Notes: a model not told the origin generated them from the letters alone. Shown: positions 36,958-46,123, numbered from the stretch's first letter. The stretch: DNA of 59,771 nucleotides from Desulfuromonas acetoxidans DSM 684 (GCF_000167355.1 NZ_AAEW02000021.1:1-59771), one strand, 5' to 3'. Numbers and translations are program-made.

Positions 36958-37012
36958 CACTCAACCACACCAACGCTTAACAACAAACCAGCTTGACGCA
37001 AGATCAACATCT

Positions 37013-37063
37013 TACCAATCTTGGTATTTTATGCCTTGACTGACGCAGCACAGGTGCTAACAT
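37013..37063 (+). promoter_or_regulatory. Sigma-70 promoter with an upstream palindrome
   Basis: TTGACT (37036-37041), 16-base spacer and TAACAT (37058-37063) lie 26 bases before the small gene at 37090. Ten bases upstream of the -35 box is a perfect palindrome TACCAA-TC-TTGGTA (37013-37026), a possible operator. Confidence 0.55.
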
Positions 37064-37089
37064 CGTTGAGAAGCACAAAGGAGTTTCTC

Positions 37090-37248
37090 ATGGCAAAAAA
37101 ACATCAGACACCCTCTTCCGCACAGCTTGAAAACCAAGCAAGAAAAGCGGAAAAAGAGCGCCAAAGCCGCTACTTCAATAGCGAAGAGCAACAGCGCAAC
37201 ATGAAAAACCTCCTCTACGGACCCTCAGAGACGAGCAACGAGTCCTGA
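37090..37248 (+). CDS. Small charged protein of unknown function
   Basis: 52 residues, MAKKHQTPSSAQLENQARKA..., from an ATG with AAAGGAG seven bases upstream, a good ribosome site. Highly charged and helical (KAEKERQSRYFNSEEQQRNM), no membrane helix or cysteine. It has its own promoter (37036-37063), which supports a real gene. No family recognised. Confidence 0.65.
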   Translation: MAKKHQTPSSAQLENQARKAEKERQSRYFNSEEQQRNMKNLLYGPSETSNES

Positions 37249-37543
37249 CTTTCCCAGCAGGCACCTGTCACCCCCGACAAGACCGCACAATCTCCTTGCC
37301 CGCCCCCAGCCAATGTGCTAGAAATTTTCTTTACTGTAAACAGTGAGACCATGATGGCCACGAGTGTTCAAGCGCCCGCGCGACCCGAATGAGGCTTCGA
37401 AAAGAACAGTGCCGTCTTCGTAGGTTTGGCGGTATATTTCAAAGCTCAGGCGGGTCAATGACTTGCGCGATCAGCCACCAACAGCCTCACTGCTGCAAAC
37501 AAATTTATACGCTGTTATCATACCTCTCGTGAAGGAGCACACT
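37249..37543. other. Leader region upstream of ilvE
   Basis: 295 bases. Contains a palindrome ACTGT-AA-ACAGT (37333-37344) and, on the minus strand, a 46-codon frame from a TTG at 37458 to a stop at 37318 whose translation looks protein-like (SFEIYRQTYEDGTVLFEASF) but lacks a ribosome site. It could be a gene remnant or unrecognised small gene. No T-box or leucine/isoleucine/valine leader peptide was recognised before ilvE. Confidence 0.35.
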
Positions 37544-38611
37544 ATGCAGGACATCCAGATCTTACCCGTGGATGAGACCAAACAACCGGTTCAGGATGAA
37601 TCACAGCTGGTTTTCGGCAAAGAGTTCACCAACCGTATGTTTGTCATGGAATACAAAACCGGACAAGGCTGGCACTCACCACGCATCCAGCCCTACGGCC
37701 CATTCAGTCTTGATCCGGCCGCACTGGTATTGCATTACGCCCAGGAAATTTTTGAAGGCCTCAAGGCGTTTCGCCGCGAAGACGGAGAGATTGCCCTGTT
37801 CCGCCCTCGAGACAACTTCGAGCGTTTCAACCTCAGCGCTCGTCGTATGTGCATGCCGGAACTGGATGTCGATCTGTGCCTCAAAGCACTGCGCGAACTG
37901 CTCAAACTGGAACAAAACTGGGTCCCGAAAAGTGAAGGCACCAGCCTGTACATTCGCCCAACCATGATCGCCACGGAACCGGTTCTCGGTGTCAAACCGG
38001 CCGATGAGTACCTGTTCTACATCATCCTGTCACCAGTTGCCGCCTACTACAAAGGGGGGTTGAAACCCGTTAAAATCTGGGTATCCGATGAGTATGTGCG
38101 TGTTCCAAGCGGCGGAACCGGCGAAGCAAAGACCGGCGGCAACTACGCCTCCAGCCTCTACGCGTCAGCTCTGGCTGCGCAAAAAGGCTACGACCAGGTA
38201 TTGTGGCTTGACAGCGTTGAGCGCAAATATGTCGAAGAGGTCGGCAGCATGAATATCTGCTTCCTCTACGACGGCAAGATCGTTACCTCACCACTGAGTG
38301 GCTCGATTCTCAACGGAATCACCCGCCGCTCAATTCTGACGCTGGTTAAGGAGATGGGTTATGAGGTTGAGGAACGCGCCCTGACCATTGACGAAATCCT
38401 CGACGGCGCGGCCAATGGTCGACTCACCGAAGCCTTTGGAACCGGCACAGCCGCAGTCGTTTCTCCGGTCGGCCATTTCACGTACCGAGAACGCGAAGTT
38501 GACCTCGGCAATGGCGAAGCCGGTGAACTGACCATGAAACTCTACAACACCCTGACCGGCATTCAGTACGGTCGCTGTGAAGACAAATACAACTGGGTTG
38601 AAACCCTGTAA
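37544..38611 (+). CDS. ilvE: Branched-chain amino acid aminotransferase
   Basis: 355 residues from the ATG at 37544 (AAGGAG six bases upstream). Class IV PLP aminotransferase of the larger BCAT type: QEIFEGLKAFR, YIRPTMIAT, GGTGEAKTGGNYASSL (catalytic-lysine region), QVLWLDSVERKYVEEVGSMN and SGSILNGITRRSIL. Interconverts leucine, isoleucine and valine with their 2-oxoacids using 2-oxoglutarate/glutamate. Ends with a terminator, so it is monocistronic. Lies 250 bases before the glutamate synthase operon, which supplies its amino donor. Confidence 0.95.
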   Translation: MQDIQILPVDETKQPVQDESQLVFGKEFTNRMFVMEYKTGQGWHSPRIQPYGPFSLDPAALVLHYAQEIFEGLKAFRREDGEIALFRPRDNFERFNLSARRMCMPELDVDLCLKALRELLKLEQNWVPKSEGTSLYIRPTMIATEPVLGVKPADEYLFYIILSPVAAYYKGGLKPVKIWVSDEYVRVPSGGTGEAKTGGNYASSLYASALAAQKGYDQVLWLDSVERKYVEEVGSMNICFLYDGKIVTSPLSGSILNGITRRSILTLVKEMGYEVEERALTIDEILDGAANGRLTEAFGTGTAAVVSPVGHFTYREREVDLGNGEAGELTMKLYNTLTGIQYGRCEDKYNWVETL

Positions 38612-38630
38612 ATCCGACCTCTTTACACCA

Positions 38631-38665
38631 ACAAAGCCCCGACACGACAATCGGGGCTTTGTTGT
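38631..38665 (+). terminator. Terminator after ilvE
   Basis: ACAAAGCCCCGA and TCGGGGCTTTGT form a 12-bp stem with loop CACGACAA, followed by TGT. The T tract is short, but the stem is strong. Confidence 0.8.
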
Positions 38666-38802
38666 ATACGCCCCATTGAGTACACAGAAAAACACACAGA
38701 AACTCACCTCCCCCCATAACACACTCCACATCCGCCCCTAACACTAGAAAATTCATTCGCTTATTTAGCTAGTTACAGGATTTGCCGTCAAAACAAAAGA
38801 AT

Positions 38803-38818
38803 AGGCACACCCTTTGCT
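38803..38818 (+). promoter_or_regulatory. Sigma-54 (-24/-12) promoter of the glutamate synthase operon
   Basis: AGGCAC-ACCCT-TTGC keeps the invariant GG (38804-38805) and GC (38816-38817) ten bases apart, and differs from consensus only at the first base. It lies about 48 bases before gltB1. Sigma-54 control of ammonia assimilation fits nitrogen regulation. Confidence 0.82.
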
Positions 38819-38865
38819 TATAAGTTCCGAGGACAAAGAAATCATTCGATTGGAGGACAATGCCA

Positions 38866-39972
38866 ATGTGTCGAATTGGAGCAATTAAAAGTAAAAATTA
38901 TACCCACCCGAGTAAAGCCCTGCAGTTAATGCAATCTCAGCAAAAAGGGCACGACAACTCTGGGTTTGCCATGGTCATGCAAGACCTGGGCGGTATTTTT
39001 GAGGGCTACAAACATCTGCCCACCCTGTCTATGGCCTGTACCGATGAGGGTCTGAATCTGGCGGAAAACATCTTGCACGAAGCCGGCTTTCGCCGCGTTC
39101 TGCAATGGGTGCCTGACACCTTCCCCAGCGACGAACTCGACATCAATGCGATGCCGAACTACGTGTTTGAGACCTTCAGCTACCCCAAAAGCTACAAACA
39201 TGCCACCCAGGAAGAGAAAGAGGAACTGCTGCTCGACATGCGCCTGAAAATGCGCGCCGCGCTGGAGCCGGATGAGCAGGGATTCGTTTACTCATTCTGG
39301 CCGGACGTCGTTACCCTGAAAGAGATTGGCGATCCGCGCGATATTGGCACATTCTTCAACTTGTGGCAGGAAGACGAAAATTTTACCGCCAAGGTCATTA
39401 CCGCCCAATGTCGTCAGAACACCAACTACGACATCGTGCGCTATGCGGCTCACCCGTTTTTCCTCCAGGGATATACCGGACTGGCCAACGGCGAGAACAC
39501 ATTCTACCAGAAGAACAAGGAGATGCAGGCCAAGCTGCACCGCGGCTACATCGGCTTTGAATCGGATTCGCAGTGCTTCCTCTACAGCCTGCACTACATC
39601 CACCGCCAACTGAAATGGCCACTGCAGTACTTCAAGCACGTCATCACGCCCCTGCCATTCGATGAGCTGCAGAGCCGTGACGATGCTGACCAGCTGCGCT
39701 CCATCCGTCAGTCCCTTGCTCACCTGGAGATTAACGGACCAAACACCATCATCGGTGTGCTGCCGGACAACACACTGTTCACCTGCTGCGACGCTAAAAA
39801 ACTGCGTCCGGTTGTTCTTGGCCAAACCGAGGACACCATCGCTATCGCTTCAGAAGTATGCGGCATTAACGAAATCCTGCCGGATCGTGAATGGTCGACT
39901 GATATTTACCCCAACGAACGCGAAATCGTCGTGATCAATGATGAGCTGGAGGTTGCACGATGGAAACAGTAA
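38866..39972 (+). CDS. Glutamate synthase, class II glutamine amidotransferase subunit
   Basis: 368 residues from the ATG at 38866, which has GGAGG nine bases upstream and makes Cys2 the first residue after methionine removal (MCRIGAIKSK), as N-terminal-nucleophile amidotransferases need. The ATG at 38860 would bury it. Contains GHDNSGFAM and a GLANGENTFYQKN-type glutamine-pocket region. It releases ammonia from glutamine for the FMN subunit encoded next. Separate amidotransferase subunits are typical of the archaeal-type glutamate synthase also found in deltaproteobacteria. Overlaps the next gene by 13 bases. Confidence 0.88.
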   Translation: MCRIGAIKSKNYTHPSKALQLMQSQQKGHDNSGFAMVMQDLGGIFEGYKHLPTLSMACTDEGLNLAENILHEAGFRRVLQWVPDTFPSDELDINAMPNYVFETFSYPKSYKHATQEEKEELLLDMRLKMRAALEPDEQGFVYSFWPDVVTLKEIGDPRDIGTFFNLWQEDENFTAKVITAQCRQNTNYDIVRYAAHPFFLQGYTGLANGENTFYQKNKEMQAKLHRGYIGFESDSQCFLYSLHYIHRQLKWPLQYFKHVITPLPFDELQSRDDADQLRSIRQSLAHLEINGPNTIIGVLPDNTLFTCCDAKKLRPVVLGQTEDTIAIASEVCGINEILPDREWSTDIYPNEREIVVINDELEVARWKQ

Positions 39973-41603
39973 AAATACAGGACATCACCCCCAATGACCT
40001 GCCGTGGAAGCTACGCTACGACGCCAGCCGCTGCACCCTGTGCGGCTCCTGCGTTGCGGCCTGTTCTTTCCGCGCCATCGAGCCGAAAATCGAGCGTCGT
40101 CGCATGGTCTTTTCCGAAGGCGACCTGCCTGATCCGCGTGCCCGCTTCTCCGCGGTGCCGGTAATCCAACAGGTCAACTCGCTGAAAAACTACTGCCGCG
40201 GCTGCGGTATCTGCGAAAAGGTGTGCCCTAACGACGCCATTGCCCCAGTGCGCAATCCGGATACGCGCCACCCCATCGTCACCCGCTGCAGCGGTGGTGA
40301 CTCGATCAAACGTGGCGGTCGTAAAAACCTTACCGGCAGCACCCGTACCCTGGACCAACTGCGCGTTGGCCGCATTTCGCAAATGACCGACCCAAGCCTC
40401 GATGCCCAGCGTCACACCTTTGACATGCTGGCCCCCTTCGGTCGCATTCTACCTGCCGACGAACTGTCCATGACATTGGACAGCAGCGGCAAGCTGGTCA
40501 ACAACGCTCAGACACCGCCAGTCAACTGGATCTATCCGGTGATCATTGGCGACATGTCCATTGGCGCGTTGTCGTGGCGGATGTGGGAAGGCGTGGCTAT
40601 GGCCGTCGCTTACCTCAACGAGGAATGTGGCCTGCCGGTGCGCATGTGCTCCGGTGAAGGTGGCGTTCCGATGCGTTTACTCACCAGCAAATATCTCAAA
40701 TACTTGATCCTACAGGTCGCCTCCGGCCACTTCGGCTGGAACCGGATCATCAAAGCCATGCCACACATGGTGGAAGACCCGGCCGGTGTCCTGATCAAGA
40801 TCGGCCAGGGCGCCAAGCCCGGCGACGGCGGTCTACTTCAGGCGCAGAAAGTAGCCGAACATATCATGGCCATTCGCGGGGTTCCCAAAGCCGACCTGCT
40901 TAGCCCACCGAACCATCAGGGCCTCTACTCCATTGAGGAGAGTGTTCAGAAGATGTTCCTGTCGTTCAACGCGGCATTCAAATTCCGAGTTCCGGTGTCC
41001 ATCAAGGTAGCGGCTTCAGCGACCAGTGTTTCGGTGTTCAACAACCTGGTCCGTGACCCTTACAATATCGTCGGCGGTTTCTTCCTCGACGGTATCGATG
41101 GCGGTACCGCAGCAGCCCACGAGGTCTCTCTTGACCACACCGGCCATCCGATCGTCAGCAAGCTGCGCGATTGCTACCTTGCGGCTGTCACCCAGGGACG
41201 CCAGGGGCAGATCCCACTGTGGGCTGCCGGCGGACTTGGCAAAACCGGCGATCTGGCGGCAGATGCCTTTAAAATGATGTGCCTTGGTGCCAACGGCGTG
41301 TTCAGCGGCAAGCTGATCCTGCAGATGGCCGGCTGTGTCGGCAACGACCTCGGTCGCTGCAATGCTTGTAACACCGGCCTGTGCCCGGCAGGAATCACCT
41401 CGCAAATCCCGGCGTTGGCCCACCGTCTCGATCCGGAAAAGGTTGCCGAAAACATCGTCAACTACTTCCTGGCCATGGACCAGGAGCTGAAAAAGCTCAT
41501 GGCTCCTATCGGCAACTCCTCGCTGCCCATCGGTCGCTCCGATGCACTGGTCGCCATGGATAAAGCCGTCGCCGATCGCCTGCAAATCCAGTACGTGTGT
41601 TAA
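39960..41603 (+). CDS. Glutamate synthase, FMN-binding central subunit with ferredoxin domain
   Basis: 547 residues. N-terminal double-cluster ferredoxin (CTLCGSCVAACSF and CRGCGICEKVCPN, about 22-90), then the FMN barrel of glutamate synthase: GDMSIGALSWRMWEGVA, GEGGVPMRLL, KIGQGAKPGDGG, DGIDGGTAAAHEVSLDHTG, and the iron-sulfur loop CVGNDLGRCNACNTGLCP. It catalyses reductive transfer of ammonia to 2-oxoglutarate. The ferredoxin and iron-sulfur loop accept electrons from the third subunit or from ferredoxin. Follows gltB1 with overlap and precedes the GXGXG/GltD fusion by 11 bases. Confidence 0.92.
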   Translation: METVKIQDITPNDLPWKLRYDASRCTLCGSCVAACSFRAIEPKIERRRMVFSEGDLPDPRARFSAVPVIQQVNSLKNYCRGCGICEKVCPNDAIAPVRNPDTRHPIVTRCSGGDSIKRGGRKNLTGSTRTLDQLRVGRISQMTDPSLDAQRHTFDMLAPFGRILPADELSMTLDSSGKLVNNAQTPPVNWIYPVIIGDMSIGALSWRMWEGVAMAVAYLNEECGLPVRMCSGEGGVPMRLLTSKYLKYLILQVASGHFGWNRIIKAMPHMVEDPAGVLIKIGQGAKPGDGGLLQAQKVAEHIMAIRGVPKADLLSPPNHQGLYSIEESVQKMFLSFNAAFKFRVPVSIKVAASATSVSVFNNLVRDPYNIVGGFFLDGIDGGTAAAHEVSLDHTGHPIVSKLRDCYLAAVTQGRQGQIPLWAAGGLGKTGDLAADAFKMMCLGANGVFSGKLILQMAGCVGNDLGRCNACNTGLCPAGITSQIPALAHRLDPEKVAENIVNYFLAMDQELKKLMAPIGNSSLPIGRSDALVAMDKAVADRLQIQYVC

Positions 41604-41614
41604 GGAGGATCTCA

Positions 41615-43927
41615 ATGGCTGCACAAATTAATGGTTTTGATGCCAATGCCCGGCGTCTCTCCACTCAAATATTACTGCAAAAAATCTACACCGCTCTGGA
41701 ACAGGGAGAAACCGAATTTGAGGTACTCTCCTCCGGGCATCACAATATTGGCGGCCCGCTGTGGACCGAAGATGGCACACCGCTGAAATTCCGGGTTAAA
41801 AACCCCGGCCAGCGTGTCGGCTCTTTCGGCCTCAATGGCACCGATATTGTTGTTGATGGCTCAGCACCGGCTGATGCCGGCTGGCTCAATGCCGGTGCCA
41901 CCCTGACGATTCTCGGCGACAGCGGCGACACCACGGCCCACTGTGCGGCAAGCGGTAAAATCTACGTCGCCGGCCAGGTGGGAACCCGTAGTGGTTCGCT
42001 GATGAAACACGATCCGGCATTTGACGCCCCGGAACTGTGGGTTCTGAAAAAGACCGGATCCTTCTCGTTTGAATTTATGGGTGGCGGTATTGGTGTCATC
42101 TGCGGTGTTGACTGCGAAAACGAGGAATCCATCCTCGGTGATCGCGGCTGCGCCGGTATGGTTGGCGGCACTCTGTACATCCGCGGCCCAGTTACCGGCC
42201 TGTCCAACGACGTCTGGTTGATGGAACTGGACGAAGCTGACCACCAATTCCTCCGCCAGGGTCTTCCGGAATTTCTGGAGCGCATTGAGCGTCAGGATCT
42301 GACCGACACCCTGACCGATATGCGCCAGTGGAAAAAGATTGTTGCCAAGACCTACGAAGAACGCAACGCCAAGGAGCGCATCTCTCTGAATGAATTCCGG
42401 CTCGGCAAGTGGGTCGAGGGCGGCATTTTCGGCGACATCGTTGACGACGATTACAACCACGTTGCCGGACTGGTTAATGCCGGCGACGACCGCCTGAAAG
42501 TGCCACATTGGATGGAAAAACGCTACGCCGCACCGTGTCAGTCCTCCTGCCCGTCGTTCATCCCGACCCAGGACCGCCTCAAACTGCTGCGTGAAGGCAA
42601 AGAAAAAGAGGCCATGGAACTGGTGTTGCGCTACTCGCCGTTCCCGGCCAGCGTCTGCGGCCAGGTGTGTCCCAATCTGTGCATGGACGCCTGCAGCCGT
42701 CGCTTCCTCGACAGTCCGGTTTCCATGAAGCAACTCGGTGCCCTGTCCGTCGGCACACCGGCTCCAGAATGTGAACCGGACACCGGCAAGAAAATCGCCG
42801 TCATCGGTGGTGGCCCCGGCGGTCTGTCCGCAGCCTGGCAACTGCGCCTCAAAGGGCACGACGTCACCGTCTATGAAGCAGACGAGCGCCTCGGTGGTAA
42901 GCTGTACCAGGCCATCCCGACAGAACGCCTGCCTGAAAAGATTCTTCAAGGCGAAATTGATCGCATGCTCAGCAGCGGTATCAAAGCCCAGACCGGCACC
43001 AAGGTCGATGCCGCCCTGTTTGACGAAATCCGTCAGAACAACGATGCTGTCGTCATTGCCACAGGAGCTCACAACCCAGTGGTCATTCCATTCCCCGGCC
43101 ACGAGCGCATGGTCAAAGGACTCGACTTCCTCAAACAGATCAATGCCGGTCAAAAACCGTCCATTGGTAAAAAAGTGGTTGTTATCGGTGCAGGCAACGC
43201 CGGCATGGACGTTGTTCTCGGCGCCTACGCCATGGGTGCAGAAAAGGTCATTGCCATCGACGTTCAACGTCCTGCGGCCTACCAGAAAGAGATCGATCAC
43301 GTCAAATCACTCGGTGGTGAAATCCGTTGGCCGGTCTTTACCGACCACATCAGCGAACAAGGCCTACACACCAAGGATGGCGAACTGATCGAAGCGGATG
43401 ATGTCATCATCTCCATCGGTGAACGTCCAGACCTGTCGTACGTTCCCAGCGAATGGCTGACCGATCGCGGCATGATGGATGTCAACAGCTGCTGGCAGGT
43501 TCACGGCCAGGACAACATCTTCGCCATTGGCGACACTACACGCCCCGGCCTGTTGACCAATGCCATTGGTCATGGCCATGAAGCAGCAGATTACTGCAGC
43601 GACTGGCTCAACGGTCTTGAGGTGGTGGAACGCAAAAAGCTGGAGGTGATCCCCCAACACCGCCTGAGCAAAGAATTGTTCCGCCCGCGAAATCGCGGAC
43701 GGCTCAATATCACCGACGGTCGTGAAGAGACCACCCGTTGCATCTCCTGTGGCACCTGTCGTGACTGCTCCATGTGTCTCGAAGCATGCCCGGAAGCGGC
43801 AATCCGCCGCATTGAAGGGCCGAACGGCACCTTCGAATACGTCTCCGATGACCACGTTTGCATCGGCTGCGGCATCTGTGCCGGCCTCTGCCCCTGCGGC
43901 ATCTGGACAATGGAGCAAGTGGTTTAG
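41615..43927 (+). CDS. GXGXG-domain/NAD(P)H oxidoreductase fusion subunit of glutamate synthase
   Basis: 770 residues from the ATG at 41615 (TAAGGAGGATCTCA). Residues about 1-240 form the GXGXG beta-helix of glutamate synthase (GRIYV-type KIYVAGQVGTRSG, GGTLYIRGPVTG). A GltD-like part follows: iron-sulfur segment CQSSCPSFIPTQDR and CGQVCPNLCMDAC, FAD site IAVIGGGPGGLSAAW, NAD(P) site VVVIGAGNAGMDVVLG. A C-terminal ferredoxin closes it (CISCGTCRDCSMCLEACP and CIGCGICAGLCPC). It feeds NAD(P)H electrons to the FMN subunit. Third and last gene of the sigma-54-promoted operon. Confidence 0.92.
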   Translation: MAAQINGFDANARRLSTQILLQKIYTALEQGETEFEVLSSGHHNIGGPLWTEDGTPLKFRVKNPGQRVGSFGLNGTDIVVDGSAPADAGWLNAGATLTILGDSGDTTAHCAASGKIYVAGQVGTRSGSLMKHDPAFDAPELWVLKKTGSFSFEFMGGGIGVICGVDCENEESILGDRGCAGMVGGTLYIRGPVTGLSNDVWLMELDEADHQFLRQGLPEFLERIERQDLTDTLTDMRQWKKIVAKTYEERNAKERISLNEFRLGKWVEGGIFGDIVDDDYNHVAGLVNAGDDRLKVPHWMEKRYAAPCQSSCPSFIPTQDRLKLLREGKEKEAMELVLRYSPFPASVCGQVCPNLCMDACSRRFLDSPVSMKQLGALSVGTPAPECEPDTGKKIAVIGGGPGGLSAAWQLRLKGHDVTVYEADERLGGKLYQAIPTERLPEKILQGEIDRMLSSGIKAQTGTKVDAALFDEIRQNNDAVVIATGAHNPVVIPFPGHERMVKGLDFLKQINAGQKPSIGKKVVVIGAGNAGMDVVLGAYAMGAEKVIAIDVQRPAAYQKEIDHVKSLGGEIRWPVFTDHISEQGLHTKDGELIEADDVIISIGERPDLSYVPSEWLTDRGMMDVNSCWQVHGQDNIFAIGDTTRPGLLTNAIGHGHEAADYCSDWLNGLEVVERKKLEVIPQHRLSKELFRPRNRGRLNITDGREETTRCISCGTCRDCSMCLEACPEAAIRRIEGPNGTFEYVSDDHVCIGCGICAGLCPCGIWTMEQVV

Positions 43928-43957
43928 TTACACATTCTAAAGAATAAAAACCCTAAT

Positions 43958-43987
43958 AAAGGCGAGCTGCGGCTCGCCTTTTTTTAT
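43958..43987 (+). terminator. Terminator of the glutamate synthase operon
   Basis: AAAGGCGAGC-TGCG-GCTCGCCTTT, a 10-bp stem with tetraloop, then a T run. Confidence 0.93.
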
Positions 43988-43998
43988 TCCTGCAGTAT

Positions 43999-44335
43999 AC
44001 TCCTGTGATGAACTTCAGCCGATACGGTCATTTTACGAAACAGGAGTCGTCATATCGCCTAACAAAACCCTTATTTTCACGTTTCCATCACGGAAGAAAT
44101 CAAGAAAAGACACAAAAACCACCAGTTACAAAAAGTGGCACACATTGTGATATGCGTATATAAGGACATAACATTGTCGCTATCTAGATAAATGCGATAC
44201 GTGATCAGACGTGGCCCCTGTCACACACGCCTGATCTCATACATCGTCTTAGAGCACAGCAGACGGTCTGCTGTGAAATGATTTCGTAGAGCGAACGCTC
44301 TAACTCAATCAAAACGCACCACAAGGAGGCAACAC
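43999..44335 (+). promoter_or_regulatory. Long leader of the ext operon with three inverted repeats
   Basis: About 340 gene-free bases before extI. Inverted repeats: ACTCCTGT/ACAGGAGT (43999-44006 with 44040-44047), CACAGCAGAC-G-GTCTGCTGTG (44255-44275) and TAGAGCG-AA-CGCTCTA (44287-44302). The last two lie 34-81 bases before the ATG and may be operator sites or 5'-UTR stem-loops. A TGGCAC at 44136 resembles a -24 box but lacks the -12 GC. No promoter assigned with confidence. Confidence 0.45.
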
Positions 44336-46078
44336 ATGGTGAAAAGAACACTAGGTCTGATCCTGGTCGCTCTGATGCTCCTGCCCGCAGGCGCATTTGC
44401 AGCACCCTCGACAGCAGATCTCGCCCGTCAGATCGACATGCTGACCAAGCAACTGAGCGATCTGCAGGAGCAACTGAACGAAGTTCAAGACACAACTTAT
44501 GACAATGCCGATTCCGTTGAGCTGCTGGAAACCAGCGCTGAAAAATGGGACGAGCACAGCCGCTTTGAGTTCTTTGGCGACTACCGCTTCCGCATGGACT
44601 ACAGCGACACCGACACCGAAGCATACTGGGGTGCTGGCGAAGTAGCCAGTGCCATGGCAGTTATGGTTGGCGATGGTTTCAGTGTGGACCAAGTTCTCGG
44701 CATGATGAACAGCGTATCTGCTGCAGACCGCCAGTTCCTGATGGAAAACTTCAACATCGTTCGCAGCGTCGGTTACAGCATGGATCCTGCAGTTGTTGGT
44801 CCGGCCATGATGGCATGGGATCCCGCAGTAGCCACGGGGTATGAAATGACCCCCAAGAACAACTATGAGAATGACATTCTCTACACCAACCGCTTCCGCC
44901 TCGGCATGAAAGCCAAGATCTCCGATCAAATGGAGTTCAAAGGTCGTCTGGCCATGTACAAAGCTTGGGGTATGCAGTCTAACCCGACCTCCAATGGTCC
45001 TTACTTCATGAACTCCTTCACTGAGATGGATGGTGCGACCACCCGTCAACCTTCCGACAGCATTGTCCGTGTTGACCGTGCTTACATCAACTGGACCGGC
45101 ATCGCTGATCTGCCGATCTGGTTCTCCGTTGGTCGTCGTCCGACTACCGATGGTCCCCCGGCGCACCTGCGTATGGGTACCGGCAAGCGCATGGCAACTC
45201 CGGTTAACTTCATGGACTATGCCTTCGACGGTGCAACTCTGGGTGCCGTATTCAACAATCCCTTTGAATTCATGGGTTACAGCAAAATCCGTTTCTGCTA
45301 TGGCCGTGGTTTCGAAGCAGGCCCGACCGAAACCAGCAACGAACTGGACGACATGGACTTCGGTGGTCTGAGCTGGGACATCATCAACAAAGGTCCCCGT
45401 TTCATGAACATCCAAGCCTTCCTGGCTGCCAACATCATCAACGTTCCTGATGGCGTTACCTTCGCTAACCCGATGGAATTGGCCATGAATGATGTTCTCG
45501 GCACCAACTTTAACGGTACCCTGGACCAAGAAAACCTTGGTGACATCTACCACATCTCTACCGTCTACATGGACAAAGCTGCCGACCTCAACTACTTCAT
45601 CGCAGGTGGTTGGAGCCGCACTGACCCTGATGGTGTTGACGAGATGGGTTCCACCCTGCTCGGTTCCTGGTGGGAAGATCCCGGCCAGAAAGACGGCTAC
45701 TGCGTCTACGGCGGTGTCCGCTACGACATGGATGACTACGGTCTGAAGTTCGGTCTTGAGTACAACTACGGCACCAAGAACTGGATCTCCATGACTCCGG
45801 CACACGACGACATGACTCAAGCCAAACTGGCGACTCGCGGTCACGTTGGCGAAGCGTACCTGATTTGGGACCTGCCTGTTGGCAACCTGCTCAGCAGCAA
45901 GACCAAAGCCTTCATGCGCCTCGGCTACCAGCACTACGAGTACGAGTACACTGGCAGCGGCAACTGGCTGGGTGCCCCGGCTGACATTGACGAGCTGAGC
46001 GACCCTCTCAAGGCCCAGTTCTTCGCTCCGATCGACAGCATGGACCAAGTTTACCTGACCATGGAAGCGTTCTTTTAA
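44336..46078 (+). CDS. extI: ExtI-like outer-membrane porin (DUF3373 type)
   Basis: 580 residues. Signal peptide (MVKRTLGLILVALMLLPAGAFA), then a coiled-coil segment (about 26-60, IDMLTKQLSDLQEQLNEVQ) and a long beta-barrel region ending in an aromatic residue (MEAFF). It resembles the DUF3373 porin-like proteins of Geobacter Ext conduits; ExtI of G. sulfurreducens has been reported as a selenite-uptake porin. The assignment rests on layout porin - small secreted protein - multiheme cytochrome. Codon choice is strongly biased, as for an abundant protein. Strong AAGGAGG ribosome site. A 585-codon antisense frame is a shadow. Confidence 0.75.
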   Translation: MVKRTLGLILVALMLLPAGAFAAPSTADLARQIDMLTKQLSDLQEQLNEVQDTTYDNADSVELLETSAEKWDEHSRFEFFGDYRFRMDYSDTDTEAYWGAGEVASAMAVMVGDGFSVDQVLGMMNSVSAADRQFLMENFNIVRSVGYSMDPAVVGPAMMAWDPAVATGYEMTPKNNYENDILYTNRFRLGMKAKISDQMEFKGRLAMYKAWGMQSNPTSNGPYFMNSFTEMDGATTRQPSDSIVRVDRAYINWTGIADLPIWFSVGRRPTTDGPPAHLRMGTGKRMATPVNFMDYAFDGATLGAVFNNPFEFMGYSKIRFCYGRGFEAGPTETSNELDDMDFGGLSWDIINKGPRFMNIQAFLAANIINVPDGVTFANPMELAMNDVLGTNFNGTLDQENLGDIYHISTVYMDKAADLNYFIAGGWSRTDPDGVDEMGSTLLGSWWEDPGQKDGYCVYGGVRYDMDDYGLKFGLEYNYGTKNWISMTPAHDDMTQAKLATRGHVGEAYLIWDLPVGNLLSSKTKAFMRLGYQHYEYEYTGSGNWLGAPADIDELSDPLKAQFFAPIDSMDQVYLTMEAFF

Positions 46079-46123
46079 GCTAAGACTTCCAGGTTTTATT
46101 TCAATCACTTAAGGAGAAGCAAC

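Noticed and set aside
44136-44151. Sigma-54-like TGGCAC before the ext operon
   Set aside because: At the -12 position the sequence is GTGA, lacking the invariant GC ten bases after GG.
44351-46108. 585-codon minus-strand frame opposite extI
   Set aside because: A shadow caused by strong codon bias of the porin gene; its translation has no recognisable domains. The same applies to the 430-codon frame opposite extKL (46445-47737) and the 479-codon frame at 41861-43300.
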